Assembly (NCBI GenBank): GCA_025765615.1
Contig: JAIVFJ010000177.1
Coordinates: forward strand, 62,001-126,000
DNA length: 64,000 bases
DNA from: Zopfochytrium polystomum
Lineage: Eukaryota; Chytridiomycota; Chytridiomycetes; Chytridiales; Chytridiaceae
Direction of reading: 5' to 3'
In this document: one piece after another, positions 33,190-43,412 of the stretch
Layout of the letters: every line of letters starts with the position of its first letter
How positions within the stretch are numbered: the stretch's first letter is position 1
Position numbers and translations under genes: made by a program
Notes under the pieces: generated by a model
The model's input: the letters and a program-made list of their open reading frames with translations, nothing else
What the model was told of the DNA's origin: nothing
Database searches by the model: none

Positions 33190-36100
33190 AACTCACCATG
33201 GATCAAGATTCAACTCTCACCCAAGTCAACCATCACAACCAAGGCCCTTATAGACTCTGGATCATCCTGCAACATCATTGATGCCACCCTTGCCAAGTCT
33301 TGTGCCATTCCTACGATCAAGAAATCCACACCCCTCAAGGCCCACTTTGCCAATCATGCTCTGTTCAAGGAAATCAGCCATGAAACCAAGCTAAACCTCC
33401 ACATCCAAGACTTTCCACCATCCATGGTCAATCTGGAAGTATTGGATCTTGGCTCACCCACATTCTCTGTCATCCTGGGATTACCATGGCTGCAAGCCCA
33501 GAACCCTGCCATTGATTGGGTCACTGGTCAAGTCCAACCTCCACCAATCGGAACAGTCACCCAAAACTCAAGTCAAGCCCCCAAGTCTCATGCTCTCAAG
33601 CCCTTGATTCAAGATTCACAGCCAGCCAAGACTCAAGTTCCACAGTTCACAGTTCACAGTCAAGATTCAAGTAGAGCTCATAGAGCTCACAGTCATGGCC
33701 ATGACTCTTGTTCACAGAACCCACAGTCAAAGATTCAAGTACCACAGTTCACAGTCCACATTCAAGATTCAAGTTCCACAGCTCACAGTCTTTGCCAAGA
33801 ACAGAACTCTCAGTCAAAGATTCAAGAATCACAGTTCCCAGTCAAGAATTCAAGCCCCACTGCTGAGGAGCACAACAACCTGGACCCATCAGACCTTTTG
33901 CTGGCATCCAAGCTACCAAAAGAATATCTCCCTTATGCTGATGTGTTTTCCAAGACCAAGGCAGACCTGCTACCAGCTCAGAGGCCTTATGACTGTGAAA
34001 TCCCACTCAAGGATGAAACTTGCAGCCCACCTTTCAAGCCACTGTACCACCTCTCTCCACCAGAAGCCAAGGCCCTCCAAGAATACATTGAAGAAATGCT
34101 GAACAAGGGATTCATCCAACCTTCCAAGTCACCAGCTGGAGCTCCCATCTTTTTTGTCAAGAAGAAGGATGGGGGACTGAGACCCTGTGTGGACTACAGA
34201 GATCTCAATGAGATGACAGTCAAGAACCGCTATCCACTGCCTCTCATCTCTGAATTACTGGACAAACTGAGCCATGCAAGGATATTTTCCAAGATTGACC
34301 TCAGAGGTGCCTACAATTTGGTCAGAATTAAGCCCCAGGATCAATGGAAGACTGCCTTCAGATGCAAATACGGTCACTTTGAGTACTTGGTCATGCCCTT
34401 TGGACTTACCAATGCTCCAGCTATTTTCCAAGGCATGATGAATGACATCTTCAGGGATATTCTGGACCTTTTTGTCATTGTCTACCTGGATGATATCCTG
34501 GTATTTTCATCTGACACTGCAAGCCATATGGGACATGTCAAGACTGTCTTGGAGAGACTCAGACAGCATCACCTCTATGCAAAGCTGGAGAAGTGTGAAT
34601 TCCACAAGACCTCCATTGAGTTTTTGGGGTTCATTGTGTCTGACAAAGGGATCTCCATGGCACCAGACAAGATCCAAACTATTCTTGAATGGAAGGCTCC
34701 AAATTCAATCAAGGATGTTCAAAGCTTCCTTGGGTTTTGCAACTTCTACAGAATCTTCATTGCCAACTATTCTGCCATAGCCAAGCCTCTCACTGATCTC
34801 ACCAAGAAGACCACCAAGTTTGAATGGACCCCAGCAGCAGAGCAAGCCTGGCTAGCTCTTAAGACAGCAACCACAAGTGCACCGCTCCTTAAGCATGTGG
34901 ATCCCTTGCTTCCCTTCACCTTGGAAACTGATGCTTCAGACTATGCCCTTGGCGCTGTTCTGTCCCAGCCAAGCTCTCAGGACCCCTCTGCTCCTCTGCA
35001 TCCAGTGGCATATTACTCCAGGAAGCTGAACAGTGCTGAGTGTAACTACACAGTCCATGACAAGGAGTTGCTTGCAATTGTGGAAGCATTCAAATTCTGG
35101 AGACACTACTTGGCTGGTTCTAAAAACATCTCTGTCTATTCGGATCACAAGAACCTCACCTTCTTCAGGGCAAGGAGGTTGCTCAAGCAGAGGCATGCCA
35201 GGTGGGCTGAACTGCTCTCTGAGTATGACTTTAAGCTGTGCTATTCTCCTGGCCACCTTAACACTGTGGCTGATGCCCTGTCAAGAAGAACAGACCTTGC
35301 ACCTGAAGGGGGAGATGGTTTCACCCCACCATCCAAGACACACCTTTCATTGCTTCCTGACAGTGTGTGGGCTCATGCTATTTCCAAGGACCCCAAGCCT
35401 CACAAGATTCAAATCAGCCAAGAAGAGGAAAAACTTGAGATACTCAAGACAAGGAATGATGCAGCAACAGCTGGACACCCAGGAGAGCACAAGACATATG
35501 AGCTTGTTTCCAGAGACTTCTACTGGCCAGGCATGAGGAAGTACATCAAGAACTATGTCAGCAGCTGTGAAACCTGTCAAAGAAACAAATCCAGCAGACA
35601 CAAGCCCTATGGACTTCTGGAGCCCCTCCCAATTGCCATCAGCCCTTGGTCATCAATATCCATGGACTTCATTGTGAAACTGCCCCCATCCCATGGATTT
35701 GACTCTATCCTTGTTGTCATCTGCAGAAGGACAAAGTTGGCCCATTTCATCCCCTGCACTGAGAATATAGATGCACAAGGAACAGCAGACCTGTTTTTGC
35801 AGCACATATTCAGGCTCCATGGGCTGCCTCAGTCAATCGTCAGTGACAGAGGACCACAGTTCAGATCTCAATTTTGGAAAGCACTCACAGTAGCCCTTGG
35901 AATCAAGTCTCAACTGTCAACTGCTTATCACCCTCAGACTGATGGACAAACAGAAAGAACAAACCAGACTCTGGAGCAGTATTTGAGGTGCTATGTCAGC
36001 TATCAACAGGATGATTGGCCCACCCTCCTACCACTGGCAGAATTTGCTCTCAACAATTCTCTCCACTCAAGCACCCAGCTATCTCCTTTCTTTGCAACCT

Positions 36101-36735
36101 ATGGCTTCAATCCAAGAGGAGATCTTCTGGGACAAGAGACCCTATCCAATGTCCAAGCTCCTGCTGCGGCTTCACACTTACATAAGCTCAAGATCATCAA
36201 CTCCTTCCTGGACTCCACCCTGAAGCAAGCCCAAGAAGATGCCTCAAGATTTGCCAACACTCACAGAATGGACCATGACCTTGCTGTGGGTCAGCAAGTT
36301 TGGCTTCTGAGGAAGAACTTGCAGACCAAAAGACCAAGTCCCAAGCTAGACAACCTCAAGTTGGGTCCTTTCAAGATCTTGGAGCAAATCAATCCAGTCA
36401 CCTTCAAGCTGGATCTCCCTGCATCCATGAAGATCCACCCAGTTTTCCATGTCAGCCTTTTAGAGAAGTTTGTGGCCAATTCCATTCCAGGCAGAGTTGT
36501 TCCTCCTCCTCCTCCAGTTGAGGTAGAAGGTGAAGAGGAATTTGAGGTTGAACAAATCTTGGATGCCAAGTGGTTTGGAAGAACACTCAAGTTCCTTGTT
36601 AAGTGGAAAGGTTACTCAGATGCTGACAACACCTGGGAGCCTGAGTCAAACCTCACTCACTGCCAAGACCTTCTGCTCGAGTTCAAGACCAGGTACCCCA
36701 CCAAGTTGCAGAAGAGGCCTAAAAGGGGGGGATGA
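33190..36735 (+). CDS. pol: pol of the younger chromovirus, one frameshift in the protease leader
   Basis: The open frame from about 33190 to 36735 encodes protease (ALIDSGSSCNIID), RT (YLDDILVFS), RNase H (LETDASDYALGAVLSQ), integrase with HHCC finger and D-D-E triad (SMDFI, SDRGPQF, QTERTN), and a C-terminal chromodomain (FLVKWKGYSDADNTWEPE). The segment from 33424 alone is 1103 residues and intact. A two-base deletion relative to the older copy (ATGGATGTCAAG there, ATGGATCAAG here, near 33199) moves this frame into register with gag instead of -1, so frameshifting at 33075 would now run into a stop at 33281. The chromodomain probably directs integration to marked chromatin. Confidence 0.93.
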   Translation, partial: NSPWIKIQLSPKSTITTKALIDSGSSCNIIDATLAKSCAIPTIKKSTPLKAHFANHALFKEISHETKLNLHIQDFPPSMVNLEVLDLGSPTFSVILGLPWLQAQNPAIDWVTGQVQPPPIGTVTQNSSQAPKSHALKPLIQDSQPAKTQVPQFTVHSQDSSRAHRAHSHGHDSCSQNPQSKIQVPQFTVHIQDSSSTAHSLCQEQNSQSKIQESQFPVKNSSPTAEEHNNLDPSDLLLASKLPKEYLPYADVFSKTKADLLPAQRPYDCEIPLKDETCSPPFKPLYHLSPPEAKALQEYIEEMLNKGFIQPSKSPAGAPIFFVKKKDGGLRPCVDYRDLNEMTVKNRYPLPLISELLDKLSHARIFSKIDLRGAYNLVRIKPQDQWKTAFRCKYGHFEYLVMPFGLTNAPAIFQGMMNDIFRDILDLFVIVYLDDILVFSSDTASHMGHVKTVLERLRQHHLYAKLEKCEFHKTSIEFLGFIVSDKGISMAPDKIQTILEWKAPNSIKDVQSFLGFCNFYRIFIANYSAIAKPLTDLTKKTTKFEWTPAAEQAWLALKTATTSAPLLKHVDPLLPFTLETDASDYALGAVLSQPSSQDPSAPLHPVAYYSRKLNSAECNYTVHDKELLAIVEAFKFWRHYLAGSKNISVYSDHKNLTFFRARRLLKQRHARWAELLSEYDFKLCYSPGHLNTVADALSRRTDLAPEGGDGFTPPSKTHLSLLPDSVWAHAISKDPKPHKIQISQEEEKLEILKTRNDAATAGHPGEHKTYELVSRDFYWPGMRKYIKNYVSSCETCQRNKSSRHKPYGLLEPLPIAISPWSSISMDFIVKLPPSHGFDSILVVICRRTKLAHFIPCTENIDAQGTADLFLQHIFRLHGLPQSIVSDRGPQFRSQFWKALTVALGIKSQLSTAYHPQTDGQTERTNQTLEQYLRCYVSYQQDDWPTLLPLAEFALNNSLHSSTQLSPFFATYGFNPRGDLLGQETLSNVQAPAAASHLHKLKIINSFLDSTLKQAQEDASRFANTHRMDHDLAVGQQVWLLRKNLQTKRPSPKLDNLKLGPFKILEQINPVTFKLDLPASMKIHPVFHVSLLEKFVANSIPGRVVPPPPPVEVEGEEEFEVEQILDAKWFGRTLKFLVKWKGYSDADNTWEPESNLTHCQDLLLEFKTRYPTKLQKRPKRGG
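36721..36731 (+). promoter_or_regulatory. Polypurine tract
   Basis: AAAAGGGGGGG directly before the 3' LTR, inside the last codons of pol. It is the second-strand primer. Confidence 0.85.
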
Positions 36736-37088
36736 TGTTATGAATCACCCTCTGGAAACCTCTGGAACCTTCTAGAACATTCCTTCATGGAACCTTCTGG
36801 AACCTTCTGGAACCTTCTAGAACATTCCTTCATGGAACCTTGTGGAACCTTCTGGAACCTTCTTTGCTTTCCTGACTTGTCTTGTTGTCATTGGTATCAT
36901 TGGTATCATTGCATTACTAATTGCTCTTTCTGGAACTTTCTTGGAGTCTTGACAAGGAACACTCTCAAAAGGTATAAAAGGGGGATGGGGGACCTGTCCC
37001 ATCCCTCAAGTGAATTATTGTTTCCAATACAATCATCACTCCTCTCAGTTCCTTGTCTGCCTTGCCCTGTCCTGCCATGTTCCTGACA
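36736..37088 (+). repeat. 3' LTR of the younger chromovirus
   Basis: 353 bp. It differs from the 5' LTR only in the last 30 bases (TTGCCC for TTGTCC, GCCATG for GCCCTG), and shares the 40-bp internal duplication. Confidence 0.95.
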
Positions 37089-37376
37089 CACAGGCCTGAC
37101 ACCACATCATTTTGCTTTACACTGACAAGTTGATAGGAATTGATCCAGAGCCATGACCCCTACTTTGCTCACATACTCCATGGAGTTTCAGCCTCATCAG
37201 CTTGATGCAACAGGGTGTCTTAGTCTCCTAGAAAGACCAGGGTTGCTGTTCGCCAATTGTCTTTGGATGTTTGGCTTCTGTTTGGCTGCTGCAAAAGTTA
37301 CTCCTGGGGAGGGCTTTCTGCCAACAGCTGCATATCAATATGGGAAATAACGTCATTATGACTGTATCATCGTGCG

Positions 37377-37458
37377 GACAACGTGGCCGAGCGGTTAAGG
37401 CGACAGACTCGAAATCTGTTACTCTTTGGGTGCGCAGGTTCGAGTCCTGCCGTTGTCG
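37377..37458 (+). tRNA. tRNA-Ser (anticodon CGA)
   Basis: 82 nt with the long variable arm of class II tRNAs. Acceptor GACAACG/CGTTGTC, discriminator G. Anticodon stem CAGA/TCTG with loop CTCGAAA. T-arm GCAGG/CCTGC with loop TTCGAGT. There is no intron. It lies 284 bp beyond the young chromovirus. Confidence 0.93.
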
Positions 37459-38334
37459 TGAAATTGGAACGAAATCAGGTTAGCAGTGCTCTGGTTAGAC
37501 CTAATCCTCAATCTTGTACCTATGCCTTTTCTCGGTGGTCGTTCTCTGTTAATTGGAGGGTGGTGGAAATGACTAAGGGTCAGGACCTTCCACGAATCGA
37601 CTCAGGTCTGACTTTGGTATTGTTCGCATTTGGTTGTAAATGATTTCTTCAACTTGTAAAAAATCTTCCATTTGAGTTCAATTTGACAAATTGTAATTAG
37701 TAAATTTTCGGATATCTGGCTGCTTGAAGGTCATTTGGCCAAAAAGTGGTCATTTTATCAAATTAAATGCCAGAGCCCTTGCTAAAAGTATCAATTTGAG
37801 TCCAAAAACCCAAATCATGTCCAATTGGGCTTTGAATCCTGCCTGATTCTTGTAAGACCTTACTAAGGATCCAATCGACATCCAATACCGGAGAATTTTG
37901 CATTTATTGTATTGCAATAAACCTAGTGGTATGTGAGGACAACACAGAGCTTCTCTGGGTAGCGCTTCAGGCTGGCATCCTCCAGATTTTGGAGTGGATA
38001 CTTGGATCTCTGGATCCTGAAATGGTTTTGATCAATGTCCAGGTATCTAGCCATTTGATCAAGCAATACAATATAGGAGACCAAATGATTGGATATTCTA
38101 TTGATTTGGATCCGGTTTCAAATTGGCAGTTACTGGTTGCTGGTGGCTGGGTAGAAAAATTTTCACGCAATCTGAATGCCTGATGACTGTGCCATTGTCT
38201 TGCGTACCCACCGCCTAATCGGGTTTCGAAAAAGAGCAAAAAGGGCGAAAGGACAGCGAAAAAACTTTTTAGCCGCGACGAAGCGGCAAAATGAGCGGAA
38301 AACTCTAAAAAAAATCAAAAACTCGTTCCCACCA
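37459..38334. other. Intergenic, AT-rich, no supported gene
   Basis: 37630-37850 is AT-rich with CAATTTGA/TTGAGTCC words somewhat like those at 22.9 kb. Only short frames appear. Confidence 0.35.
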
Positions 38335-38703
38335 TTCGAGTCAATCAAAGTCATGTCAGCCACCTCCGCTACAGTCAGCTTTTGCGTCCTGTATTTGCCC
38401 TCCTCTACGAGCGCGACAAACGCCTTCCAAAACTTCTTCGCCAAATCCGGGAACACCCACGACGAACCCCACGCCTGCGCATTCCGCCTGTTTGGCTTAC
38501 GCCCAGCTGAGTACTTTGACTACGACCTCATTGTCGGCGAGGGTTGCCGGGGAGTGAGGGAAGTCGCGCACGACCTGGTCGCTGCGGATGGCCTCTGCGA
38601 TGAGGGCCTTGTTGGCTGCGGGGATGGAGGCGGCGGAAGATGGGCTGGCGGGGATTGTGGCGGCGCAGAAGTTGCAGATGGAAGGGAAGGTCTCGGGGTT
38701 CAA
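38335..38703 (-). pseudogene. MDR-family (zinc-type alcohol dehydrogenase / enoyl reductase) relic with internal deletion
   Basis: The minus strand from 38703 reads ANKALIAEAIRSDQVVRDFP, then ADNEVVVKVLSWA and a stop. This resembles the start of MDR reductases (a KALI..strand followed by the EVVVKV..A GroES strand). One frame over, VFPDLAKKFWKAFVALVEEG then KYRTQKLTVAE resembles the extreme C-terminus of toxD-like MDR proteins. The whole Rossmann middle is missing between them, so this is a deletion relic, not a short gene. Confidence 0.6.
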
Positions 38704-40152
38704 GTATGTTGTCAGGGTCCACGAGTGATTGGGCGGAAGGTGAAAGCTTGGCTGGTTGGATCAGTGAGGTTTTGCTCTACTCGATGACTATTTGTTCGTG
38801 TGGCTACATTGCTCGTTCAAATACAGCGATTGCGACATTCTACTGGTTGGGGTTGTGTCAGTGTGGTTGTAATTGTTGTTCGTTATTTTTTGAATGACTG
38901 ACTGTTCATATTTGTAATGAAAAATTCCCCCTTGGTCCGGTGGAGGATTCCTTCACTAGTGCCAGGTCTTTCATTTGGCCGTTAGGTAGGAATGAAGGTG
39001 TCATGTAGCGTGAAGGTGATCAGTCCTTGAATACGCAAAGCAGACCTTTGGACGGACCTAATAAGACATCAGAAAAGTAATTTTAGGGTTTTGCACCAGT
39101 TCCTACACCTTCAATCACCTTTTGCTAAAGCCAAAGCCAATGTGGCTGTTTCGCTTGCGCAGGAGCGATGTCTTTTAGACTTCTTAGAGGCAGTGGCAGT
39201 GAAATTTTGTCGCAGGAAGAGATTCGGTGAATATCGGCGTTCCATACGTATGGGTTCACAGATTCGAAGTTGTGACCCTCATTACGTCACGGCTCGCAAC
39301 CTATTCCGGACACCTTAAGAACAATTTCGGGCTGCTGATATATTTATGGTAAAATGCCGTCTGGGGAAGATTTGATGGATTCACTTCGTCTGCCTAAAAT
39401 GATGGCAATACGGCCCATTTGGAATTTTTCAATACCATTGTTTCTTGGTTTTTGTATGCCGTTCCTTCGCTCGCCCACCGCAGAAGGAGATATTACGACA
39501 AAGCTTGCTCTCCTCCTCCTCCTTTGCTAAATAAACTCCAGAGGCTCGGCCGCCGCACGTCTGACCGCGCCCATCGCACCCGGTCCCTCAAACTTGTCCC
39601 CCTCGTCGGTCCGCACGTCCGACGGGGGCACCAACCCACATTCGCGCCGTAGCGCGTCGAGTCCGCCGAATACCGTGACTCTGCTCACTCACGAGCCGGA
39701 AAAACTTGCGAAGCACCGTTTCGCGCTTCGTGAGGCGTGCAGTCTGTCAGCCGCACCCGCCGCCGACGCCTCTGTTGGACCATCAGCAACATTGACTGAT
39801 TCCCGTTCACTGATTGAGGTAGTAAGCAGTGAGTATGACCGCTTGTGCATCGCGGTACATTTTTCTGGCGTTCATCAGTAGGTTTACTTGTAAGGCATCC
39901 CGCCAGAATGCCATTAAGGCCTGTTCTTTTTCCATATTGGGGCTCCACTGGAGAAGCTCGAGGGTTTGCCCAGTGAACATAAGAGATACACTCAGATTTC
40001 TCATTCTGGACCGAAGGAAGCAACGCGGCCAAATAGAGAGTCAGAATCTTTGGCGGCACCAAATACATGAACATCGACTGCATGCCCGAAAGGTAGTTCA
40101 TGACAAGAAGAAATTGTCCCGATAACGTGCACACCAAAACCACCTGGGTTAC
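38704..40152. other. Intergenic with unassigned peptide-like fragments
   Basis: The minus strand 40004-39807 reads a helix-rich peptide (NMEKEQALMAFWRDALQVN, NARKMYRDAQAVILTAYYL) with natural protein composition but no family I recognise. 39640-39540 (minus) has GLVPPSDVRTDEGDKFEG. These may be exons of a lost gene or of an element. Nothing else is supported. Confidence 0.3.
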
Positions 40153-40683
40153 TCAAAGAAGCTCCAGAGAAGGGAATCTCGATCTGAGCAGTGCTTTGAC
40201 ATTGTCTGTTGCATCGCTCGCAGCTGCCTCCACTTCCCTTTCCATACTCAACTCACGTTTTCCCGCTACCGGCACCGATGCGTCCAGCAAGGTTTCCACC
40301 ATCGGAACACGGCTTGTGCTGATCGCGTGGCCGAGGGCTTTCTTGGCTGATGGCGACAGCCGGTCTGCGCCGCGTTCCAGACAGAACGTCACCATGTCGA
40401 GGCTGCCTGCCAATGCCGCGTCGTGAAGCGCGCCAGTCACCAGCCTTTTTGGTTCGTCGCGGTCGGGGAGGAGCTTGAAATCGCTCTTTTGCCCCGCCGC
40501 TCCGCACCGCGAAACCCGGCGTTCCGACGCAATCGCTCGAGGAGGTTGGGGAGGGTCAGCGTCTCCGCCACCCTGCCTCGACCAACCACCCAAGCCCGGC
40601 AATTCTGCTTTCTTGCTGCAACGGCAACTCCCGCCGCAAACACCCTTGAAAGCGAGACTGCAAAGCGCGAGCAGCCACCCCAT
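40153..40683 (-). CDS. Ankyrin-repeat protein fragment
   Basis: The minus strand frame ends at 40153. The last 100 residues contain two ankyrin-type helix-loop-helix units: ALHDAALAGSLDMVTFCLERGAD and KKALGHAISTSRVPMVETLLDA, then DATDNVKALLRSRF. The first 60 residues of the open frame (Cys/Pro/Arg-rich) do not look like protein and probably represent an intron or another frame. An upstream frame (40775-40660) gives AGIDAFGRAVARAGDAKVV, perhaps a further ankyrin exon. I cannot set the 5' end. Probably a small ankyrin scaffold gene, complete or partly decayed. Confidence 0.5.
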   Translation of the reverse strand: MGWLLALCSLAFKGVCGGSCRCSKKAELPGLGGWSRQGGGDADPPQPPRAIASERRVSRCGAAGQKSDFKLLPDRDEPKRLVTGALHDAALAGSLDMVTFCLERGADRLSPSAKKALGHAISTSRVPMVETLLDASVPVAGKRELSMEREVEAAASDATDNVKALLRSRFPSLELL

Positions 40684-42012
40684 CGTCTAAATCCGCTCCA
40701 ACGACGACCACTTTGGCGTCGCCCGCTCTTGCGACGGCACGGCCAAAGGCGTCGATGCCCGCAGCCATCGACAACCTCGCATGAAGAAGACACGGAAACA
40801 ACAGTGGCAGCAAAGGTCGCACCTTCACAACGACGAACGGTTTCGAAAAGGCACCGCCGGTAGCGCCAATGGAGGCAGAGGTGGTGACCCCGTCGTCGAG
40901 GCGCTGCTCTTCGGCGTCTTAGCCTCGGTGTTGCTGCGACTTTGAAACCCGGTGGAACAGGGACTGGTGGGCTGAGTGGTCGGTTGTTTGACGTGTGAGA
41001 TGGTGGAAACGTCCCTGTTAAAATTTGTTTGCCCCGATTGTTCCATTACGCCAGTAATCCCATTTTCCAGAGCAGTCGCTTCTCGTCCTCATTGATGGCG
41101 GACTTGATATTGGAGCTTGCGTACGAAAGGGGCTCAGGTATCACTGACCCACGTCTCAGTCAAAAAAGAGCCCGCCTTCCCCTTTTTTTTTTGCAGCAAC
41201 GATCAATAGAAGCCATAACTTGCCGTTCATGGGATTGCTTTGTTGGCGGAGCACACTTGCGGTCGCTCTTCTCCAGCAGTTTTGGCGCTGCCTCCTCTTT
41301 TCCGATCGACACAAAGCATTCACCGAAGAGGAGGCAGCGTGTCTAATTCTTCCGCGTCGGCAGCTCGCCGGCTCCCGACGGCGACGAGCGACGGGGATGG
41401 AGACACTGGGGCGAAAAAAGAAGAAAAAAAGAAAAAAGAAAAAAAAAGGAAAGTGGCCCAGCCTGTTAATAGCCGGGCGCGGGCGGACCCGCGGATAATA
41501 TTGAAGACAAAAAAAGACAAAAAAAAAAATTTCTCGATTTCCGGTAAGGCCGTATCCGGTACTGCTGCGGAGACAAGGAGCTGTATCAACTGCAGCGCTG
41601 ACTTGGCGAGGCTGGCAAGGCGGGCTGGAAAGGCCGTCTCTCCCATACGGATTCTTATGCAGGAAATACGGCTTCGATGGTGGCTCAGCCTGGCGTCTTC
41701 GCATTCCCTGTGGCGTTTGGTGTGTGTGTGTGTGGTTTGTACGCTGTTGGCGGAGCACATTTCCTTAGATTCCGTGGTGTGTGTGTCTTTCTTCTTCCGC
41801 ACCCACTTCGGTTGGTTTGCGGATCCGCCCTCACACACTGCTGAAGCTGGGCCAACGGCAGACACGCAGACACCGACGGCAACTGAAACAAGCTGCCGCG
41901 GTGCTCAGCCTGTGGTGAGTTGGAGAAAACTATTTATTTGCTGAAAATAATAGTAAGAGAAAGATTTTCAGTAAACGCTGCCCATCAACCATCTTCAACA
42001 GCGGGCACGACC
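40684..42012. other. Intergenic, possible upstream exons unresolved
   Basis: This contains A-rich runs (41405-41450, 41500-41530) and a short GT run (41719-41735). No recognisable gene. Any 5' exons of the flanking genes here could not be joined in phase. Confidence 0.3.
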
Positions 42013-42951
42013 ATGCAAGCAGGGCTCCGTCCACTCCCCACCACCCAGCCAGAACAACCACCGTCTCCAGCCGCGGTGCCCGTGGGTCAAAGTCAAACGG
42101 CCCAGGTGGTCAACGTCGTCTTTCAAATCGCCGTGCCTGCCAACCAGTCGTTGCAGAACGACCCCGCAGCAGCATTCCAGCTCATTGTGCAGCAGCTGTT
42201 GTTCCCGATCTTCGCCCGCCACTCTGGCCAAGTAATCCAGCTACAACCGTTGCCGTCACCTTCCGCAACCGCGTCGACTTCCCCGCCGCCCCCCTTTCCC
42301 GCACCACACCGCGTACAAGACCGAGCCACTATCCTTCCACCCCACCAGCCTCAGCAGCCGCAAGCGCAACCGACCCCAACGTCGAGTCCAACTCCAATCA
42401 AGTCCGAACCCACTCCCGACACACCAACACCCCCTTCCACAAGAGCCTCCACCCCACCTTCCCCCTCGCGCAGCCCCACACCCTACACCCACACCCCAAC
42501 CTCCAGCCTCCGCGCTTCCGCCCCCTACTCCCATCCCTGCACCCACAACTGCAGCCGCTCGCGCAGTAACACTCACTTCGAGCCGGGCCACGGTGGCGGG
42601 CCTATCCGCATCCACCGGCCTACCACGGCCGGATCCGGCTTCTGTTGCTCCGAGGCGCGGCATCGTGGAGACCGGTCAAGGCGCTGGACCTTCGACCCGA
42701 GCAAATATGTGGCGCCCCCACCGCCTCCGCCACAAGTGGCTGTTGAGCATCGCATCGAGGGGAAGATTAAAGAGGCCACGAAGGTTTCCAAGGGGATCGA
42801 CCGCGTGCCCGTGGCGTTGCGAACGAGGTCGAGTGTGTTGAGCGTCGAGGCGCTCTGCGGGGGCTCGACTGCCGCTCTTCCGGAACTCAAGTCTCCCGCG
42901 TCCTTTCGAGGCTCGCCGTTTTTTGGTTCACCGACGCCAGAGCTGGAGTAG
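42013..42951 (+). CDS. Proline/serine-rich hypothetical protein
   Basis: 312 residues from the ATG at 42013. It has no domain I recognise. Residues 35-75 look folded (VVNVVFQIAVPANQSL, AAAFQLIVQQLLFPIFA). Residues 85-190 are Pro/Ser/Thr-rich and probably disordered. The C-terminal third has RRWTFDPSKYVAPPPPPP, a charged helix and a Ser-rich tail. An acceptor-like TTTTCAG ends at 41971, and the frame stays open before the ATG, so an upstream exon is possible. Codon choice is GC-rich like the 1-19 kb genes, which supports it being real. Confidence 0.55.
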   Translation: MQAGLRPLPTTQPEQPPSPAAVPVGQSQTAQVVNVVFQIAVPANQSLQNDPAAAFQLIVQQLLFPIFARHSGQVIQLQPLPSPSATASTSPPPPFPAPHRVQDRATILPPHQPQQPQAQPTPTSSPTPIKSEPTPDTPTPPSTRASTPPSPSRSPTPYTHTPTSSLRASAPYSHPCTHNCSRSRSNTHFEPGHGGGPIRIHRPTTAGSGFCCSEARHRGDRSRRWTFDPSKYVAPPPPPPQVAVEHRIEGKIKEATKVSKGIDRVPVALRTRSSVLSVEALCGGSTAALPELKSPASFRGSPFFGSPTPELE

Positions 42952-43342
42952 CGGTTATAGAAATCCAGGAGGACGGTGTGGGAACATGGTGTATGGTTTG
43001 AGAGGGGGGGTTTTTGTACGGATAATTATGTAACGTTCCAATACAGCACGTTTCAACTTGTATTTACTCTGTCGAGGAGAGAAGTGATGAGCAGCAAACT
43101 CCCACATTGATCATCCCGAGAAGTGACCTAGCTTTCGCTTCGCTGGGACGCAGCGCGTGACGGAGCCAAGGCATCAGCAACGCAAAAGCTCACAATCCCG
43201 ATATACGGAGTGGACAACAGAAAAAGTTAGTGGTCAGAAAGCTCCATCAAATTTTTGAACACTCCAGCACTTCAGTGAGTCAGCTCCAAAAAACCGCATT
43301 AACCACAGATACTGTACGCCGTCTTGAGGTGGTTTACCACTA
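42952..43342. other. Intergenic, no supported gene
   Basis: Short spacer before the tRNA-Met-like relic. No features seen. Confidence 0.4.
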
Positions 43343-43412
43343 AGTAGTGGAACGTTCGATCGTTCGATCTTTGGGTTATGAGCCCAACGTGCCTCCACTA
43401 CAGTACGCTGCT
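43343..43412 (-). pseudogene. Initiator tRNA-Met-like relic (anticodon CAT)
   Basis: The minus strand from 43412 reads AGCAGCG as acceptor, then a D-arm-like segment, then TTGGG/CCCAA around CTCATAA and a GATCGAAC T-loop. The GGGCTCATAACCC core and GATCGAA T-loop are initiator-type features. The 3' acceptor strand is CACTACT where CGCTGCT is needed to pair, so two positions mismatch through G-to-A changes. It looks like a tRNA-iMet gene decayed mainly by transitions. Confidence 0.6.

Larger units (their letters stand above)
31786..37088 (+). mobile_element. Ty3/gypsy chromovirus, younger full-length copy
   Basis: A 5303-bp element. LTRs of 353 bp each (31786-32138, 36736-37088) differ at two positions that I can see. 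The target duplication CACAG flanks it (31781-31785, 37089-37093). It is recent and was probably mobilised in trans or just before a 2-bp deletion near 33201 broke the protease frame. It belongs with chromodomain-bearing gypsy elements and shows Tf1/sushi-like self-priming (PBS 32141-32151). Confidence 0.96.

Noticed and set aside
25562..37088. Interpretation of the two chromoviruses as one inverted duplication
   Set aside because: Each has its own distinct 5-bp target duplication, different LTR length and different internal mutations.
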